Assembly (NCBI RefSeq): GCF_012275575.1
Contig: NZ_NPIH01000111.1
Span: 1-40,150 of the forward strand
DNA length: 40,150 nt
Origin: Paraburkholderia sp. SG-MS1
GTDB taxonomy: Bacteria; Pseudomonadota; Gammaproteobacteria; Burkholderiales; Burkholderiaceae
Direction: 5' to 3'
The translations under genes and the position numbers were made by a program. The notes beneath the pieces are model-generated. The model did no database searches. It was not told the origin of the DNA and worked only from the letters and a program-made list of their open reading frames with translations. Position 1 is the stretch's first letter, and the number at the start of each line of letters is the position of its first letter. Shown here piece after piece: positions 1 through 8,410 of the stretch.

Positions 1-1823
1 ACATTGATGTACAGCACTGGTTCATGAGCCTCCATGACGACCCGGCCTCCCTCTGGGAATTGGTACCGACGTAAATGAGGATTGCCCTCTATCTGCACGC
101 CATATTTGAAAAACCGGCTCTTCGTCTCCCAGCTCGCGCTGGTCGCAGCCAACGCACTCTGATACCCGCTCGGCGCCCCGGAAGGACTGCTGTCGACAAA
201 TGGAAAAGGACGAACCCCGCTCGACTGCCCGGTTATATCCGGGTTGTCGACAACTGCCTCTGGAGAAGCGTTCGTGTTGTTTTGGCCACGGGCAACGTCC
301 GATGTACCCGGCGCATTCCTCAACTCACCGAAATCTGGACTTGCCTCATTGCCATCGCTAATGGTTTGAAATCTTTGTAAAAAAGCAGCCAGATCATCTG
401 CATGTCTATCCTCAACTTCACGCATCGATTCACGATAGAAGTTATTAATATATGCTACACGAGCCGGGTCCATGTATCCGTCGAATACAGGCATGGACCA
501 GCCCATTTCGGCTGCTACCCTGTGCGTGAGAATCTCGGTCGGTCCATGTCTGGTTTTTGCTTCCGCTCCATATGGATCCTTTGCATTGGTAAGATAATGT
601 ATATATTCGTGGATGAGCGAGGATTGCCATGTTGGAAAATGTGCCGATTGCCTATTTGGCGCTGGACCAATATAAATGCCGGCATCTGTGGAGCCCTTTC
701 TATTTCTCCAGATCGGGATTTTTTCGCGTTGTTCATTAATTCGAAATGCGGTCCTGTATATGGCATTCCTGATGTGTGGCAGATTTCGATTGTTGTTGTA
801 GCCGAGTATTGCAAGAAAGGTAGGTGACGAGCTCAGCACTTCACGCATGGTACTATCGATCATGTTGCTCGTATATTCGTCCACCAGCCGGCTACGGCTG
901 GCCCTCACGGAGCTGCGAATGTCTTGTTTCGCAGACTCCACTTCCTCCTGCGTAGGATTTTTACTCGTTTCAATTATCGTTTCCGCGAAATCGTCATCGT
1001 ATTCGTCCGTGACAGAATCAGTGTGTTTTTTTGTTTTATCTGCGCTACCGCTCGATGTGGGCGCATTCTGCCCGGAATTGCCAGGCAATTTTTCATCTAT
1101 AATATTGGTTGAAAATTGGTGATCAAACTCATTCCTCACCAAATCAGTGGTTTTTTTCGGGCGACCTGCGCTACTGGTCAGTGCGGGCGCAGTCCCGCCA
1201 GAGTCGTCAGGTAATTTGTCACTCGCCAGCCTGACTGAAAGCCAGAGCTCTCTTGTCATAACATCAAGTGCCGTACCATAATCACCCTTATTCACGGCAC
1301 TGATAATTGGCTCCCAATAGAAAAAGTCGGGAGGTAGTTTTACACGTGCGTCTTGTGTCCGAAGATTATCGCTGTCATCGGACATTCTGCTCACCCTGAG
1401 CACGGTAGCACTGATGTCGTCCCCGGGAGACCGCGGGGCATCGACCTGGCGCATAAGCCTTCTTAATAGCCTTTGAACCACCTCCGAGATAGCAATCTCC
1501 GGATTTTGATCATTGTTCCGAAAAAATGCCTTGAGGCGGCCATGCGCAGGTTTCTGGATATAATTTTTCAGTTTATTTATAAAATCATTGTCCGGCCCAT
1601 TTTTTGTTTCGCCAATTTCAGGTGCCGCTCTTTTTTTAATGGAATGATCGTTTTTGTTGTCATTCCTGGGCTGGCCAAACGGAAGCCGGCGGGACGCCAT
1701 ACCAGCATGCGATGGCGTATAACCTGTGGACGATTCTGCCGGACGTTCTGACGAGCCACCCTTGCCGGGAGCAGCATCGATGAAATTCTGCAGGCTAACC
1801 GGTACTGGATGCACTGAGCTCAT
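1..1823 (-). CDS. Putative HExxH zinc metallopeptidase, effector-like (C-terminus beyond left edge)
   Basis: An uninterrupted minus-strand frame runs from ATG at 1823 to the window edge (607 codons, no stop seen), with AAGGA 8 nt before the ATG. Residues 405-409 are HEYIH, the zinc-binding HExxH signature (H405, H409 ligands, E406 catalytic). A TEILTHRVAAE stretch 20-30 residues later puts E430 where gluzincins carry the third ligand. The first ~100 residues are polar, rich in Ser, Pro, Asn and Lys, with no signal peptide or membrane segment. Residues 201-284 hold a diverged tandem duplication. After ~residue 480 the protein again becomes Ser/Pro/Asn-rich. Base composition is clearly AT-richer than the flanking genes, and a tyrosine recombinase lies next to it, so recent transfer is likely. 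The soluble, disordered N-terminus plus protease core resembles secreted bacterial effectors, but delivery by any secretion system is inference. I do not recognise the exact family. Confidence 0.8.
   Translation of the reverse strand, partial: MSSVHPVPVSLQNFIDAAPGKGGSSERPAESSTGYTPSHAGMASRRLPFGQPRNDNKNDHSIKKRAAPEIGETKNGPDNDFINKLKNYIQKPAHGRLKAFFRNNDQNPEIAISEVVQRLLRRLMRQVDAPRSPGDDISATVLRVSRMSDDSDNLRTQDARVKLPPDFFYWEPIISAVNKGDYGTALDVMTRELWLSVRLASDKLPDDSGGTAPALTSSAGRPKKTTDLVRNEFDHQFSTNIIDEKLPGNSGQNAPTSSGSADKTKKHTDSVTDEYDDDFAETIIETSKNPTQEEVESAKQDIRSSVRASRSRLVDEYTSNMIDSTMREVLSSSPTFLAILGYNNNRNLPHIRNAIYRTAFRINEQREKIPIWRNRKGSTDAGIYIGPAPNRQSAHFPTWQSSLIHEYIHYLTNAKDPYGAEAKTRHGPTEILTHRVAAEMGWSMPVFDGYMDPARVAYINNFYRESMREVEDRHADDLAAFLQRFQTISDGNEASPDFGELRNAPGTSDVARGQNNTNASPEAVVDNPDITGQSSGVRPFPFVDSSPSGAPSGYQSALAATSASWETKSRFFKYGVQIEGNPHLRRYQFPEGGRVVMEAHEPVLYIN
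972..1223 (-). repeat. Diverged tandem duplication inside the metallopeptidase gene
   Basis: Two adjacent 42-codon units (residues 201-242 and 243-284) share a pattern: K-L-P near the start, then SG, AP, SS, KK-x-TD, and an acidic/aromatic end (NEFDHQFSTNII against DEYDDDFAETII). The similarity is also visible in the DNA. The units lie before the protease core and look like a linker or binding region that duplicated once and then drifted. Confidence 0.7.
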
Positions 1824-2264
1824 GAGCGTTTCCTTTTCACGTCAACACTGACTCTAATGGTTTTGCCAGTCTGCCTTTTCGCCGCACGGGAAGACCGCTT
1901 CCGGCTACCCCTTGTCACGCTTGGCTTCGACTAATTGTGACGGGTCTACGGCGTACCAACTCGCAGGTGACTATCACGTCACGCTCAACCGACAACTCCA
2001 ATGTCCTACAGGCTCGGATTAAAGCGGTGATACCGACGCACCGCGCACCGGATGGCTGCTGCCGGGAAAAAGAAACCAGGGGCTAGGCGATCTATCGTTT
2101 TTCATGTCGGCAAAATCGCCGCGCTGTAGAACGCGGGCGTCATCACCGTCAATCTGCGGAGTGCGTTTGGCGGGTGTTTTGCGCCACAATGGGTAGTTGC
2201 GTCGGCAAAATACCGTGCCTCACATCCATTCGAAAAAGCCCCCCACGATGCAGGCCTCTGCCCA
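1824..2264. other. Gene-free stretch between metallopeptidase and integrase
   Basis: These 441 bases hold no open frame with convincing coding character. The part next to 1824 must carry the promoter of the metallopeptidase gene. I found no TTCG-N16-TTCG box of the HrpB type, no tRNA and no clear attachment-site repeat. Confidence 0.5.
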
Positions 2265-3485
2265 TCAGGCATCGCCCGCAGGATCATCTTTGCTCTTGCC
2301 CGCGTCCCAGTTCATTCGGTGACGATTAACGGTTTCCTTGTGCCGCGCGTCATCTTCCGTGTGCAGATAAAGACTCGTCGTATTGAGCGATACGTGTCCG
2401 AGGTTGTCGCGGATGGTGCGCAGGTCGACGCCCCCATCGGCCTGATGGGAACCTGCGGTATGGCGCAGCCAGTGAGCCGACGCCCGTTCGAGTTCATCGG
2501 CGCGATCGGCGAACTCCGGACCTCGCGCGCGCAGCCACGACGCCGCGCCACTGAAAATGCCCTTGATCGCGTCATGGACCGCGGAGCGCGACAGACAGCG
2601 GTTTCTGCCCTTGAACGGAATCACGAGCGGCGTTTCCTCGGAGCGGGTGGGCAGGGCGGCGAGCCCATTCTGGATCCGGTAGCTGCGTAACTCCTGGACC
2701 AGTTCTACTGAGACGGGGACGATCCGCTCCTTTTCGCCCTTGCCCAGCGTTTCGAGCCACCATTGATCTTTGCCGTCCGCGCCGAGCCGGCGGAAAAAGC
2801 TGCCCATCTGGCCGCCGGCGACTTCGGAAATCCGCATGCCCTGCAGATAGAACAGCGTGGTCAGCCAGCGGCAGCGTGCGTAGTAGGCGCGTTGCGCGTC
2901 GGTGTCCTGCGGCAGTTGTTCCACGAAAAGCTTCACTTCATCCCAGAGCGACGTCGACAGATAGCGCGTGACGCGCGGCGCGGAGCGTTTGGCCCGTTGC
3001 CGCAGCAAGGCCATCGGATTGCCGCGCAGATAGCCGGCGTTGACCAGCCACGTGAACATCGCATTCAGGATGATCAGCGCCTGCCGCTGGCTCGCCGGCG
3101 ACAGCGGCCCGTTGAACGGCCGCCAGCGCTCGTCGCCGCGCGGATATTTTCCGCCGTTGGCCGACACCCAGCGGCTGGCGGGCTGCGGATCCACGAGAAA
3201 CGTTTTGAATACCAGCAGATCTTCGTGGGTCAGCGATGACAGCGGCTTGCCCAGTTGCACGACCGCCCACAACAGCAGCCGCTCGGCTTCCTTACGGTAG
3301 TTGTCGAAGGTGGTTTTCGTGTCGGCATAATTCGACAGCCATGCGCGCACGGCATCGAGATCGTTGCGGGCCGATAGCTGGGAAGCCTCGATCGCGCCGC
3401 GATTGGTGCCGTCGCGGCCATCGAGACTTTCTGGCACGGCAAGCGATTCGACCGGCTGTACGGTGGCTAGCTGGGCATTGGACAC
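2265..3485 (-). CDS. Tyrosine recombinase / phage-type integrase
   Basis: The 406-residue protein has the two-domain layout of the lambda-integrase/XerCD family. An N-terminal SAM-like core-binding domain lies at about 40-160 and the catalytic domain at about 175-385. All expected active-site residues are present: R218 in GMRISE, K249 in the LGKGEKER hairpin, H338 and R341 in HWLRHTAG, H364 in LGH, and nucleophile Y373 in SLYLHTE. The frame starts with GTG at 3485; GGAG lies about 12 nt upstream, and no better ATG is in frame. The gene diverges from a KfrA-like gene across a 163-bp gap that contains a perfect inverted repeat. It could mobilise the adjacent AT-rich gene, or it could belong to a resident recombinase/DNA-binding-protein pair; the sequence does not decide this. 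Confidence 0.93.
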   Translation of the reverse strand: MSNAQLATVQPVESLAVPESLDGRDGTNRGAIEASQLSARNDLDAVRAWLSNYADTKTTFDNYRKEAERLLLWAVVQLGKPLSSLTHEDLLVFKTFLVDPQPASRWVSANGGKYPRGDERWRPFNGPLSPASQRQALIILNAMFTWLVNAGYLRGNPMALLRQRAKRSAPRVTRYLSTSLWDEVKLFVEQLPQDTDAQRAYYARCRWLTTLFYLQGMRISEVAGGQMGSFFRRLGADGKDQWWLETLGKGEKERIVPVSVELVQELRSYRIQNGLAALPTRSEETPLVIPFKGRNRCLSRSAVHDAIKGIFSGAASWLRARGPEFADRADELERASAHWLRHTAGSHQADGGVDLRTIRDNLGHVSLNTTSLYLHTEDDARHKETVNRHRMNWDAGKSKDDPAGDA

Positions 3486-3537
3486 AGTTTGAGGGCTCCG
3501 GGATTACAAGGAAACGCCAAATCAGACAAGCATAAAC

Positions 3538-3569
3538 ATACACGACATTATAGTACTAATGTCGTGTAT
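3538..3569. promoter_or_regulatory. Perfect 13-bp inverted repeat with 6-bp spacer (operator or recombination site)
   Basis: Left arm ATACACGACATTA (3538-3550) and right arm TAATGTCGTGTAT (3557-3569) are exact reverse complements around TAGTAC. The geometry, inner arms CATTA and TAATG around a 6-bp centre, resembles XerCD/dif-type core sites. On the minus strand a perfect TATAAT (3552-3547) sits inside the repeat, about 60 nt before the integrase start, so a protein bound here would also block that promoter. KfrA proteins are known autoregulators that bind palindromes upstream of their genes. Either role fits. Confidence 0.75.
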
Positions 3570-3648
3570 TGGAAGGAGATATGTAGCGAAATAATGGATT
3601 TACGTTGTATTATCAACATACCTTGATTTTTAATCTTTTCGCGCGCCC

Positions 3649-4710
3649 ATGACACTTGAAGCCGACATTGAAGCCGTTCGCGAACATGCCGCCGACACGC
3701 AAGCGCTGTATCGCGAGGTTTGCGCGCTGATGTTCTTCCGCTACGGCGAAACCCCGACCGCCAACCGGCTTTACCAACTGGTGCGCAAAGGCAGCATGAG
3801 CGCGCCGGCCAAGGCGCTGCGCGACTTCTGGGTCGAAGTGCGCGAAAAGACCCGCGTCGACGTCGGCCGCCCGGACTTGCCGCCCGAGGTCGCCAAGGCG
3901 GCGGGTGATCTGGCCGCCAACCTGTGGCGGCTGTCGAGCGACGCCGCAACCGCCGCGCTGGACGTGTTCAGGCAGGACGCGCAGTCGGACGTCGTCGCCG
4001 CTCGCCAGCAAGCGAAGGACATGGAAGCGCAGCGCAATGACGCGGCGCTGAAGGCCGACCAGGCTGCCAGCAGTGCAGCCGCGCTGGGCCAGCAGATCAG
4101 CGGACTGGAAGCGCGCCTCGTGGAATTGCAAACGGCAAACGACATGCTGAGCGGGCAACTGGCAGTGTCGAAGGACGAAATATCGGCAGGCGCGGCCGCA
4201 CTGGCTGACGCACGACGCGATTTCGCTGAAGAGTTGGCCAAATTGCGCCAGTCGCACGATCTGAACGAACAGCGGCTGGCGGCGACCGAAAAGCGGGCGT
4301 TGCTCGAAATCGAGAGCGAACGGGCGGCGGCCGGTCGCGCACGCAAGGAACTGCAAGCGGCCAACGAACGGATCGCGTCACTGGAGACCGAACATCGCAC
4401 TGAGCGTGACGCCTTGCGCGATGGGCTCGCCACCGCGAAGGCAGAACTGGCTGCGTCGAGATCGCGATGTGCGGCGATCGATGCGCAGCTGGCCGAAAAA
4501 GATGCGTTGCTCGTTGAGCGGATCGCTTCGACGGACCTCCTTCGCCAGCGTCTTGAAACGATGTCGCGGCGACTCGAAACGGCGCGCACCGAGCCCCCCT
4601 CTGGACGCCCTGCTCGCCGTTCTCGCGCCAAGGCCGAACCTCAGGCGCGTGCGTCGGTCGATTTCTCGGGTGGGCCGTTCGTCCGACGCCCGCCGAACAA
4701 CAAGCGATGA
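3649..4710 (+). CDS. KfrA-like DNA-binding coiled-coil protein
   Basis: The 353-residue protein begins with a winged-helix-like KfrA N-terminal domain. Residues 36-62 include TANRLYQLVRKGSMSAPAKA, matching the recognition part of that family. It is followed by a long Ala/Glu/Arg-rich coiled coil from about 100 to 310 with no proline breaks. The last ~35 residues are basic and Pro/Arg-rich (RPARRSRAKAEPQ). KfrA of IncP plasmids is a non-specific-filament-forming, site-specific autoregulator; chromosomal homologues next to integrases are of unknown role. The start is the first in-frame ATG that leaves the domain intact; no Shine-Dalgarno is visible before it. The gene diverges from the integrase, with the 13-bp inverted repeat 80 bp upstream of this ATG as its probable operator. 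Confidence 0.85.
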   Translation: MTLEADIEAVREHAADTQALYREVCALMFFRYGETPTANRLYQLVRKGSMSAPAKALRDFWVEVREKTRVDVGRPDLPPEVAKAAGDLAANLWRLSSDAATAALDVFRQDAQSDVVAARQQAKDMEAQRNDAALKADQAASSAAALGQQISGLEARLVELQTANDMLSGQLAVSKDEISAGAAALADARRDFAEELAKLRQSHDLNEQRLAATEKRALLEIESERAAAGRARKELQAANERIASLETEHRTERDALRDGLATAKAELAASRSRCAAIDAQLAEKDALLVERIASTDLLRQRLETMSRRLETARTEPPSGRPARRSRAKAEPQARASVDFSGGPFVRRPPNNKR

Positions 4711-4787
4711 ACGCCGCGCCGCAGTAAAGGCAATGGCGGCGGCGTTGAAAATTTTGAGGCCTGCGCTATGAGCACCTCAGCGGGCGC

Positions 4788-5087
4788 TCATGAATCCGCC
4801 CGCTTCAATCTCAGATCGACGATCGGATTTTTTCGGTCAACTCCCAGAAGATCACGAAAAACGCGAAGCGGATTGCCGCGAACACCGTCACCGCGACGAT
4901 CACCGGCGAATGAACGGTCGAGGTCCTTGCCTTTGTCGAGCATGAGCTGATTCTGCCCGACGCCTTGCATGAGCCAGCCGGTCAATGGAATCGCGATCGC
5001 GCTGGCGGCCGCGAACCGCATGATCACCCACCTGCCCTCGTCCACCGACACGCTTGCGATACTTCGGTGTTTCATGGCGCGGCCCAT
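4788..5087 (-). pseudogene. Remnant of a DHA2/EmrB-type drug efflux transporter
   Basis: An open frame of 99 codons hides a broken gene. Its first part (SVDEGRWVIMRFAAASAIAI then PLTGWL) matches the start of transmembrane helix 2 of EmrB-type pumps. It then jumps straight to a segment matching the middle of the protein (LMLDKGKDLD). The next helix is only readable in another frame (HSPVIVAVTVFAAIRFAFFV, then IFWELTEK), and the reading returns to the first frame at NPIVDLRL. The second shift coincides with a run of six A where seven would restore the frame. So there is one large internal deletion, two frameshifts and loss of everything after NPIVDLRL. No membrane-fusion partner gene is nearby. 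The open frame should not be annotated as an intact protein. Confidence 0.8.
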
Positions 5088-5210
5088 TTTCCGAGATCGT
5101 GGGCGGCGCGTCAGGTGGTTACCTTGAATTAGACAAAACCGGTCATTTCATCAAGCCAGTCGAGCCTCTAATCTGCCCTCACGTTAATCAATAACGGAAG
5201 GACGCAACTC

Positions 5211-5909
5211 ATGAAGATCATGCACGTCGACGCCAGCGCGAAACGCGAGCGCTCCAACTCCCGCGCATTGAGCCGCTATTTTCTGGAACGCCTGCGCGAA
5301 GAGCGCGTGAACCTCGAAGTCGACTATCTGGACGTCGCGGTCGATACCCCGCCACACGTCACGGAAGCTTTCGCGATCGCGACCTACACGCCCGCCCACG
5401 AACGTACGGCGGCGATGAAGGCGACGCTGGCGGCATCGGATGCGTTGTGCGAGCGGCTGCTGGCCGCCGATGCGCTCGTTTTTGCGATGCCGATGTACAA
5501 CTGGTCGATGCCCTCTGCATTCAAAGCGTACATCGACAGCGTCACGCGCACCGGCCTCACCTACGTGCACTCAGAAGATGGCCGCACCGCCGGGCAACTC
5601 GTGCGCCAGAAGGTGCTGTTCATCACGAGCCGTGGCGCGGACTTGCGTGCGGGCTCGCCCTACGAATCGATGGATGCGCTCACACCGGCGTTGACAGCGG
5701 CTTTTGGCTTCCTCGGCGTCGCGAGGCCGACTTTCGTCGATGCGCAGCCGCTGCAGTTCGCGAACCCCGCGGCACGCGCCGAAGCACTCGAACGGGCGCG
5801 CGCGGAATTGGCCGAGGTAGCGGTAAATTGGGCGAAGCAGGTTCAGGCTACCCCGCACGTTCTCGCCGTCGATCGGGACAATCAAGTCATGACGCTTTGT
5901 CAGGAGTAA
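5211..5909 (+). CDS. azoR: FMN-dependent NADH:quinone/azo oxidoreductase (AzoR family)
   Basis: The 232-residue protein has a flavodoxin-like fold. The phosphate-binding start is MKIMHVDASAKRERSNSRAL, and the AzoR signature PMYNWSMPSAFKAYIDSV lies near residues 94-111, followed by RTGLTYVHSEDG. Length fits the family (about 200) with a slightly longer tail. AzoR enzymes are cytoplasmic FMN dimers that reduce quinones by two electrons at NADH cost and also cleave azo dyes. The start is preceded by GGAAGGA at the right distance. The stop is 4 nt before the next ATG, so this gene and the secreted cupin form a two-gene operon. Substrate is not predictable from sequence. Confidence 0.92.
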   Translation: MKIMHVDASAKRERSNSRALSRYFLERLREERVNLEVDYLDVAVDTPPHVTEAFAIATYTPAHERTAAMKATLAASDALCERLLAADALVFAMPMYNWSMPSAFKAYIDSVTRTGLTYVHSEDGRTAGQLVRQKVLFITSRGADLRAGSPYESMDALTPALTAAFGFLGVARPTFVDAQPLQFANPAARAEALERARAELAEVAVNWAKQVQATPHVLAVDRDNQVMTLCQE

Positions 5910-5913
5910 CGCA

Positions 5914-6339
5914 ATGAAGATTCGCACCCTTATCGCGGCGACCTTGGCCGGATTCTCGATCGTCGGCGCTTCGCAGTCCGCGTTCGCCGCCGATACCACC
6001 GCACGCGAAACGATCACGCCCGCTTTCGCCGAAGCGATTGCGAACGCGCCGGGCAAGACGATGACCGCGCTGGTGGTCGACTACGCGCCGGGCGGCAAAT
6101 CGCCGTCGCATCGGCATGGCCAGGCTTTCGTGGTCGGCTATGTGCTGTCGGGCGCGATCCGCAGCCGAGTCAACAATGGCGAGGAGCGCGTCTATCACGC
6201 GGGCGAATACTGGACCGAAAAGCCCGGAGTCCATCACACGGTCAGCGAAAACGCGAGCGCGACCGAACCGGCAAAGCTGCTTGCTATTTTCGTGGCGGAT
6301 ACAAAAGATAAAAACCTTGTCACGTTCGACAAGAAGTGA
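5914..6339 (+). CDS. Secreted small cupin-domain protein
   Basis: The 141-residue protein starts with a Sec signal peptide (basic MKIRT, hydrophobic LIAATLAGFSIVGA, cleavage after SAFA around residue 25). One cupin barrel follows: SHRHGQAFVVGYVLSGAIRS supplies the first metal-binding histidines, and EYWTEKPGVHHTV the second motif. Single-domain periplasmic cupins of this type occur beside oxidoreductases in Burkholderia, and their reaction is generally unknown. It follows the azoreductase by 4 nt and is probably co-translated with it. A role in quinone or oxidant handling is inference from that pairing only. Confidence 0.88.
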   Translation: MKIRTLIAATLAGFSIVGASQSAFAADTTARETITPAFAEAIANAPGKTMTALVVDYAPGGKSPSHRHGQAFVVGYVLSGAIRSRVNNGEERVYHAGEYWTEKPGVHHTVSENASATEPAKLLAIFVADTKDKNLVTFDKK

Positions 6340-6407
6340 TGGCGTGGTAGCGGTCCCCGTTGCCACGCAAAGCGGCGAGCGCATCTCCCGCCCGTGCCCG
6401 CTTCACA

Positions 6408-6740
6408 CTAGAACTTCGGATGGCACTCAAAATTGACCGACGACGCGTGCTCCGACATCATCTGCACACCGCTGACGGTTTCCGTCGTGACGCTGCTTTG
6501 CATCCCGCGACGCTCACAATAGTCGCGCGCTTCGTTCACCGCGTGTTCATGTGCGCGCGCCCATGCCATGCGTCCGCCTGTCGCGCTGGCGGCGACCGTA
6601 TAAGTGCCGGGCTTGTCGCTCGCGACGACGTCGCTCGTCGATGCGCAGCCCACGAGGCTCGCACACGCGAGCACGGCTGCGATCAAACCGCGCACGCGCT
6701 GGTTGGATTCGAGTAGTCGAAGGGGATGATAGGGAGCCAT
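6408..6740 (-). CDS. Small putative lipoprotein
   Basis: The 110-residue protein has a lipoprotein signal: basic RVRG, then LIAAVLACASLVGC, with lipobox cysteine at residue 32. The mature part of about 78 residues contains YTVAASATGGRMAWARAHEH and two further cysteines (in YCERRG and FECHPKF) that could form a disulfide. AGG lies about 8 nt before the ATG. The pattern of alternating charged and aromatic residues is seen in short outer-membrane lipoproteins of Burkholderia, but I do not recognise a named family. It converges with the cupin gene, leaving a 68-bp gap. Confidence 0.8.
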   Translation of the reverse strand: MAPYHPLRLLESNQRVRGLIAAVLACASLVGCASTSDVVASDKPGTYTVAASATGGRMAWARAHEHAVNEARDYCERRGMQSSVTTETVSGVQMMSEHASSVNFECHPKF

Positions 6741-7054
6741 GCGATACCTGTACTTTTTCTAGCGGATTACCGAACATAATTATCCGCAATCGCATGCAGG
6801 AGATCAGCCTCGCCACCTGAAAACACTGTTACGCGCGTATTAACAATCTTTCGAAACGTTGCGGCGCGCATCTACGCGTCATTTCATCGCGGGCGCATTC
6901 CGTCTTACATTCCCTCTTGTCACTGCGGCACATTCGTTGCTCGCTCGTTGCGACATCGCGGCTTGTGTAAAAGCCTTCCGGAAACGCACTTGAGCGCCTA
7001 GTCTGTAACGACGCCGTTCAAACGAAACCGGAAAGTGAACCGGAGGAGACATCG
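6741..7054. other. Intergenic region between lipoprotein and MFS gene
   Basis: These 314 bases separate two divergent genes and must hold both promoters. The 6760-6850 part is AT-richer than its surroundings. Apart from the strong GGAGGAG ribosome site just before 7055, I see no recognisable operator or terminator. Confidence 0.5.
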
Positions 7055-8410
7055 ATGGAGCTCGAAGCACGCACCCTGAAACGTGTCACGGTTCGGCTCG
7101 TGCCGTTCCTGATTCTTTGCTATTTCATCGCCTATCTCGATCGCGTCAACGTGGGCTTTGCCGCGTTGCAGATGAACAAGGCGCTCGACCTGTCGGCCAG
7201 TGCGTTCGGTTTCGGCGCGGGGGTCTTCTTCATCGCGTATTTTTTCTTCGAAGTGCCGTCCAACCTGCTGCTCGAACGCTTCGGCGCGCGCCGCTGGATC
7301 GCGCGGATCATGTTCACGTGGGGCATTCTCGCGGGGGCCATGGCGTTCATCCCCGATATTTCGCGCTACACGGGACTCTCCCCCGCGCATGTCTTTTATG
7401 GCCTGCGTATTCTGCTGGGCGTGGCCGAAGCGGGCTTCTTTCCCGGCATCATTTTCCTGCTGACGCTGTGGTTCCCGGCCGCCTATCGCGGCCGCGTGGT
7501 CGGCTATTTCATGGCGGCGATTCCGCTGTCCACGGTGATCGGCGGGCCGATTTCCGGCGCGTTGCTGTCGCTGGACGGCCACGGCGGACTCGCCGGCTGG
7601 CAGTGGGTGTATCTGATCGAGGCGTTGCCCGCTGTGTTCCTTTCGTTTGCGGTGCTCTTCTATCTGACGGACCGCCCCGCCGACGCCACCTGGCTCGCCG
7701 CCGAAGAGCGCGACTGGCTGGTCGCGCGCCAGAAGCAGGAGCGCGAGCATCGCGAAGCCGTGCGCGCCTTCAGCGTGAAGGAAGCGCTGATCAATCCGCG
7801 CGTGCTTGCCATCGCCCTCATCTACTTCGGCGCGAACGCGACCAATTACGGGCTGAGCTTCTTCCTGCCGCAGATCGTCAAGTCCTTCGGTCTCACCAAC
7901 CTGCAAACGGGCTTCGTGACGTCGCTGCCGTATATCGTCGGCGTGATCAGCATGGTGCTGTGGGGCCGGCATTCGGACCGCAAGCTCGAACGCCGATGGC
8001 ACGTCGCGATCGCGCTGCTGGTCGCGGCCGGCGGCATTGCGGCGGCGGCCGCACTCGACAATCCGGTGCAGAAGATGATCGCATTGTCGATCGCCGGGTT
8101 CGGCATCTTCGGCTGCCTGCCGGTGATCTGGACGTTGCCGGCCGCGTTCCTGTCGGGCGCCGCGGCGGCGGGCGGGATTGCGGCGATCAACTCGCTCGGC
8201 AATCTGGCGGGATTCTTCGGACCGTTCGCGATGGGCTGGATCAAGGACAGCACCGGCGGCTTCGGCGCGGGTTTGCTGTGCCTGTCGGGCGCGGGGCTCG
8301 TGGGGGTCGCGGCAGTGTTGCTGCTGCATCACGATGCGTCGCTCGAAGCGTCGGCATCCGGCTTGCCGGATCCGCGCGCGGCGGGCGGTGCCAATGTGGC
8401 GCGATCTTAG
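7055..8410 (+). CDS. MFS transporter, anion:cation symporter family
   Basis: The 451-residue protein has twelve hydrophobic segments. ACS-family features include RLVPFLILCYFIAYLDRVNV in helix 1, FEVPSNLLLERFGARRW between helices 2 and 3, and a long charged cytoplasmic loop near 200-240 (ERDWLVARQKQEREHREAV). This group moves organic anions such as phthalate, tartrate, 4-hydroxyphenylacetate or hexuronates with protons. The start has a textbook GGAGGAG site 7 nt upstream. No catabolic gene is adjacent, so the substrate is open. Confidence 0.9.
   Translation: MELEARTLKRVTVRLVPFLILCYFIAYLDRVNVGFAALQMNKALDLSASAFGFGAGVFFIAYFFFEVPSNLLLERFGARRWIARIMFTWGILAGAMAFIPDISRYTGLSPAHVFYGLRILLGVAEAGFFPGIIFLLTLWFPAAYRGRVVGYFMAAIPLSTVIGGPISGALLSLDGHGGLAGWQWVYLIEALPAVFLSFAVLFYLTDRPADATWLAAEERDWLVARQKQEREHREAVRAFSVKEALINPRVLAIALIYFGANATNYGLSFFLPQIVKSFGLTNLQTGFVTSLPYIVGVISMVLWGRHSDRKLERRWHVAIALLVAAGGIAAAAALDNPVQKMIALSIAGFGIFGCLPVIWTLPAAFLSGAAAAGGIAAINSLGNLAGFFGPFAMGWIKDSTGGFGAGLLCLSGAGLVGVAAVLLLHHDASLEASASGLPDPRAAGGANVARS

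Noticed and set aside
402..1122. Several plus-strand frames in the AT-rich left end
   Set aside because: They are antisense to the continuous 607-codon minus-strand frame carrying the HEYIH motif.
1824..2264. HrpB/PIP-type box or att site upstream of the metallopeptidase
   Set aside because: No TTCG pair with 15-16 bp spacing in the right orientation and no tRNA or direct repeat could be found.
3538..3569. The palindrome as the chromosome dif site
   Set aside because: The geometry is similar, but the arms differ from the known beta-proteobacterial dif sequence and the location beside an integrase points to a private site.
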